Shown piece after piece: positions 29,755 through 29,967 of a DNA stretch of 29,967 nucleotides. The stretch's first letter is position 1; each line of letters starts with the position of its first letter. The DNA is taken from NCBI GenBank assembly GCA_031270215.1, contig JAISYB010000055.1:1-29967 (forward strand), in the 5' to 3' direction. The DNA comes from Streptococcaceae bacterium. GTDB lineage: Bacteria > Bacillota > Bacilli > Lactobacillales > Streptococcaceae. The notes under the pieces were generated by a model, which was given only the letters and a program-made list of their open reading frames with translations, ran no database searches and was not told the origin of the DNA. Position numbers and translations under genes: made by a program.

Positions 29755-29967
29755 ATGATGGCTAAAAGCATTGATTATGAGCGTGAGATAGCACGAATAT
29801 ATAATCAGCAGTTAAGGTCTATTGAAACGCAGATAGAAGCTTTTTATCAACGCTATGCCACTAAAAATAAAATCGACTTGTCTACAGTTAAATTACAGGC
29901 TAAAAAAACGGATGTCGAGGCTTTGGCGGATACGGCAAGAATTCTAGTTGCTAATAAGGACTTTTCG
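29755..29967 (+). CDS. Phage minor head protein, SPP1 gp7/MuF-like, N-terminal part
   Basis: Open to the end of the window: 71 codons from ATG 29755 (or 29758). SIDYEREIARIYNQQLRSIE, then QIEAFYQRYATKNKID and KTDVEALADTARILVANKDFS, match the N-terminal helical region of SPP1 gp7-type minor capsid proteins, which help DNA packaging and ejection. The upstream frame is closed by TAA a few codons earlier, and no proper ribosome site precedes the ATG. Either the 5' end is truncated or this is a short-start variant. It suggests a prophage or its remnant to the right. Confidence 0.6.
   Translation, partial: MMAKSIDYEREIARIYNQQLRSIETQIEAFYQRYATKNKIDLSTVKLQAKKTDVEALADTARILVANKDFS

Noticed and set aside
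1..29967. CRISPR array, toxin-antitoxin pair, restriction or phage-defence genes
   Set aside because: No regularly spaced repeats and no recognisable defence protein motifs were found on either strand.

Overview
The window looks like a low-GC Firmicute chromosome of the order Lactobacillales, probably Enterococcaceae-like. This is inferred from a DUF3013 gene beside prmA, a zinc-ribbon L33 with secE and nusG, a class A sortase, a WxL-type surface protein, CodY-like and ArgR-like operators, and the Gram-positive replication cluster tmk-darA-holB-ricT-yabA. No 16S gene is present, so genus is not assigned.

Layout. Positions 1-5900 hold the start of a secreted protein gene and a tightly overlapping minus-strand operon: DUF3013, prmA, rsmE, an aldolase-like gene, relA, dtd. 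A back-to-back promoter pair then serves rarA on the plus strand. rarA is followed by its terminator and a well-formed candidate 6S RNA gene with its own promoter. Positions 7700-10540 are an accessory scar beside a tRNA-Lys(CUU) gene. It holds two intact surface-sugar genes (UDP-glucuronate 4-epimerase and a GT4 glycosyltransferase), the wreck of a priming sugar-phosphate transferase, and the 3' relic of a tyrosine integrase. An HpaB-type flavin monooxygenase gene follows.

Positions 12570-13650 carry rpmG-secE-nusG, with a candidate promoter plus terminator-like attenuator in the nusG leader. Next come sortase A and a lipoprotein ApbE, divergent from a long type II NADH dehydrogenase with a membrane extension. 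That pair recalls the flavin-based extracellular electron transfer loci of Listeria and Enterococcus. A YolD-like gene converges on rsmI, followed by yabA, ricT, holB, darA and tmk (all minus strand).

Positions 23114-24738 are an IS3-family element with about 40-bp inverted repeats. Its orfB has lost its central catalytic portion, and a minus-strand gene of unknown function lies inside the repeats. It sits 8 bp from the end of ilvE. ilvE and a divergent mscS gene share a short region with three CodY-box-like sequences. argB stands alone under a promoter whose -35 lies in an almost perfect ARG box. The right end has a WxL / InlB-repeat / DUF6273-like surface protein gene and the start of a phage minor head protein gene, which suggests a prophage or prophage relic beyond the window.

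Most of the window is housekeeping. The least expected content is the decayed polysaccharide/integrase scar at tRNA-Lys, the passenger gene in the IS, and the regulatory sites at nusG, ilvE/mscS and argB. No clearly new multi-gene system was identified.
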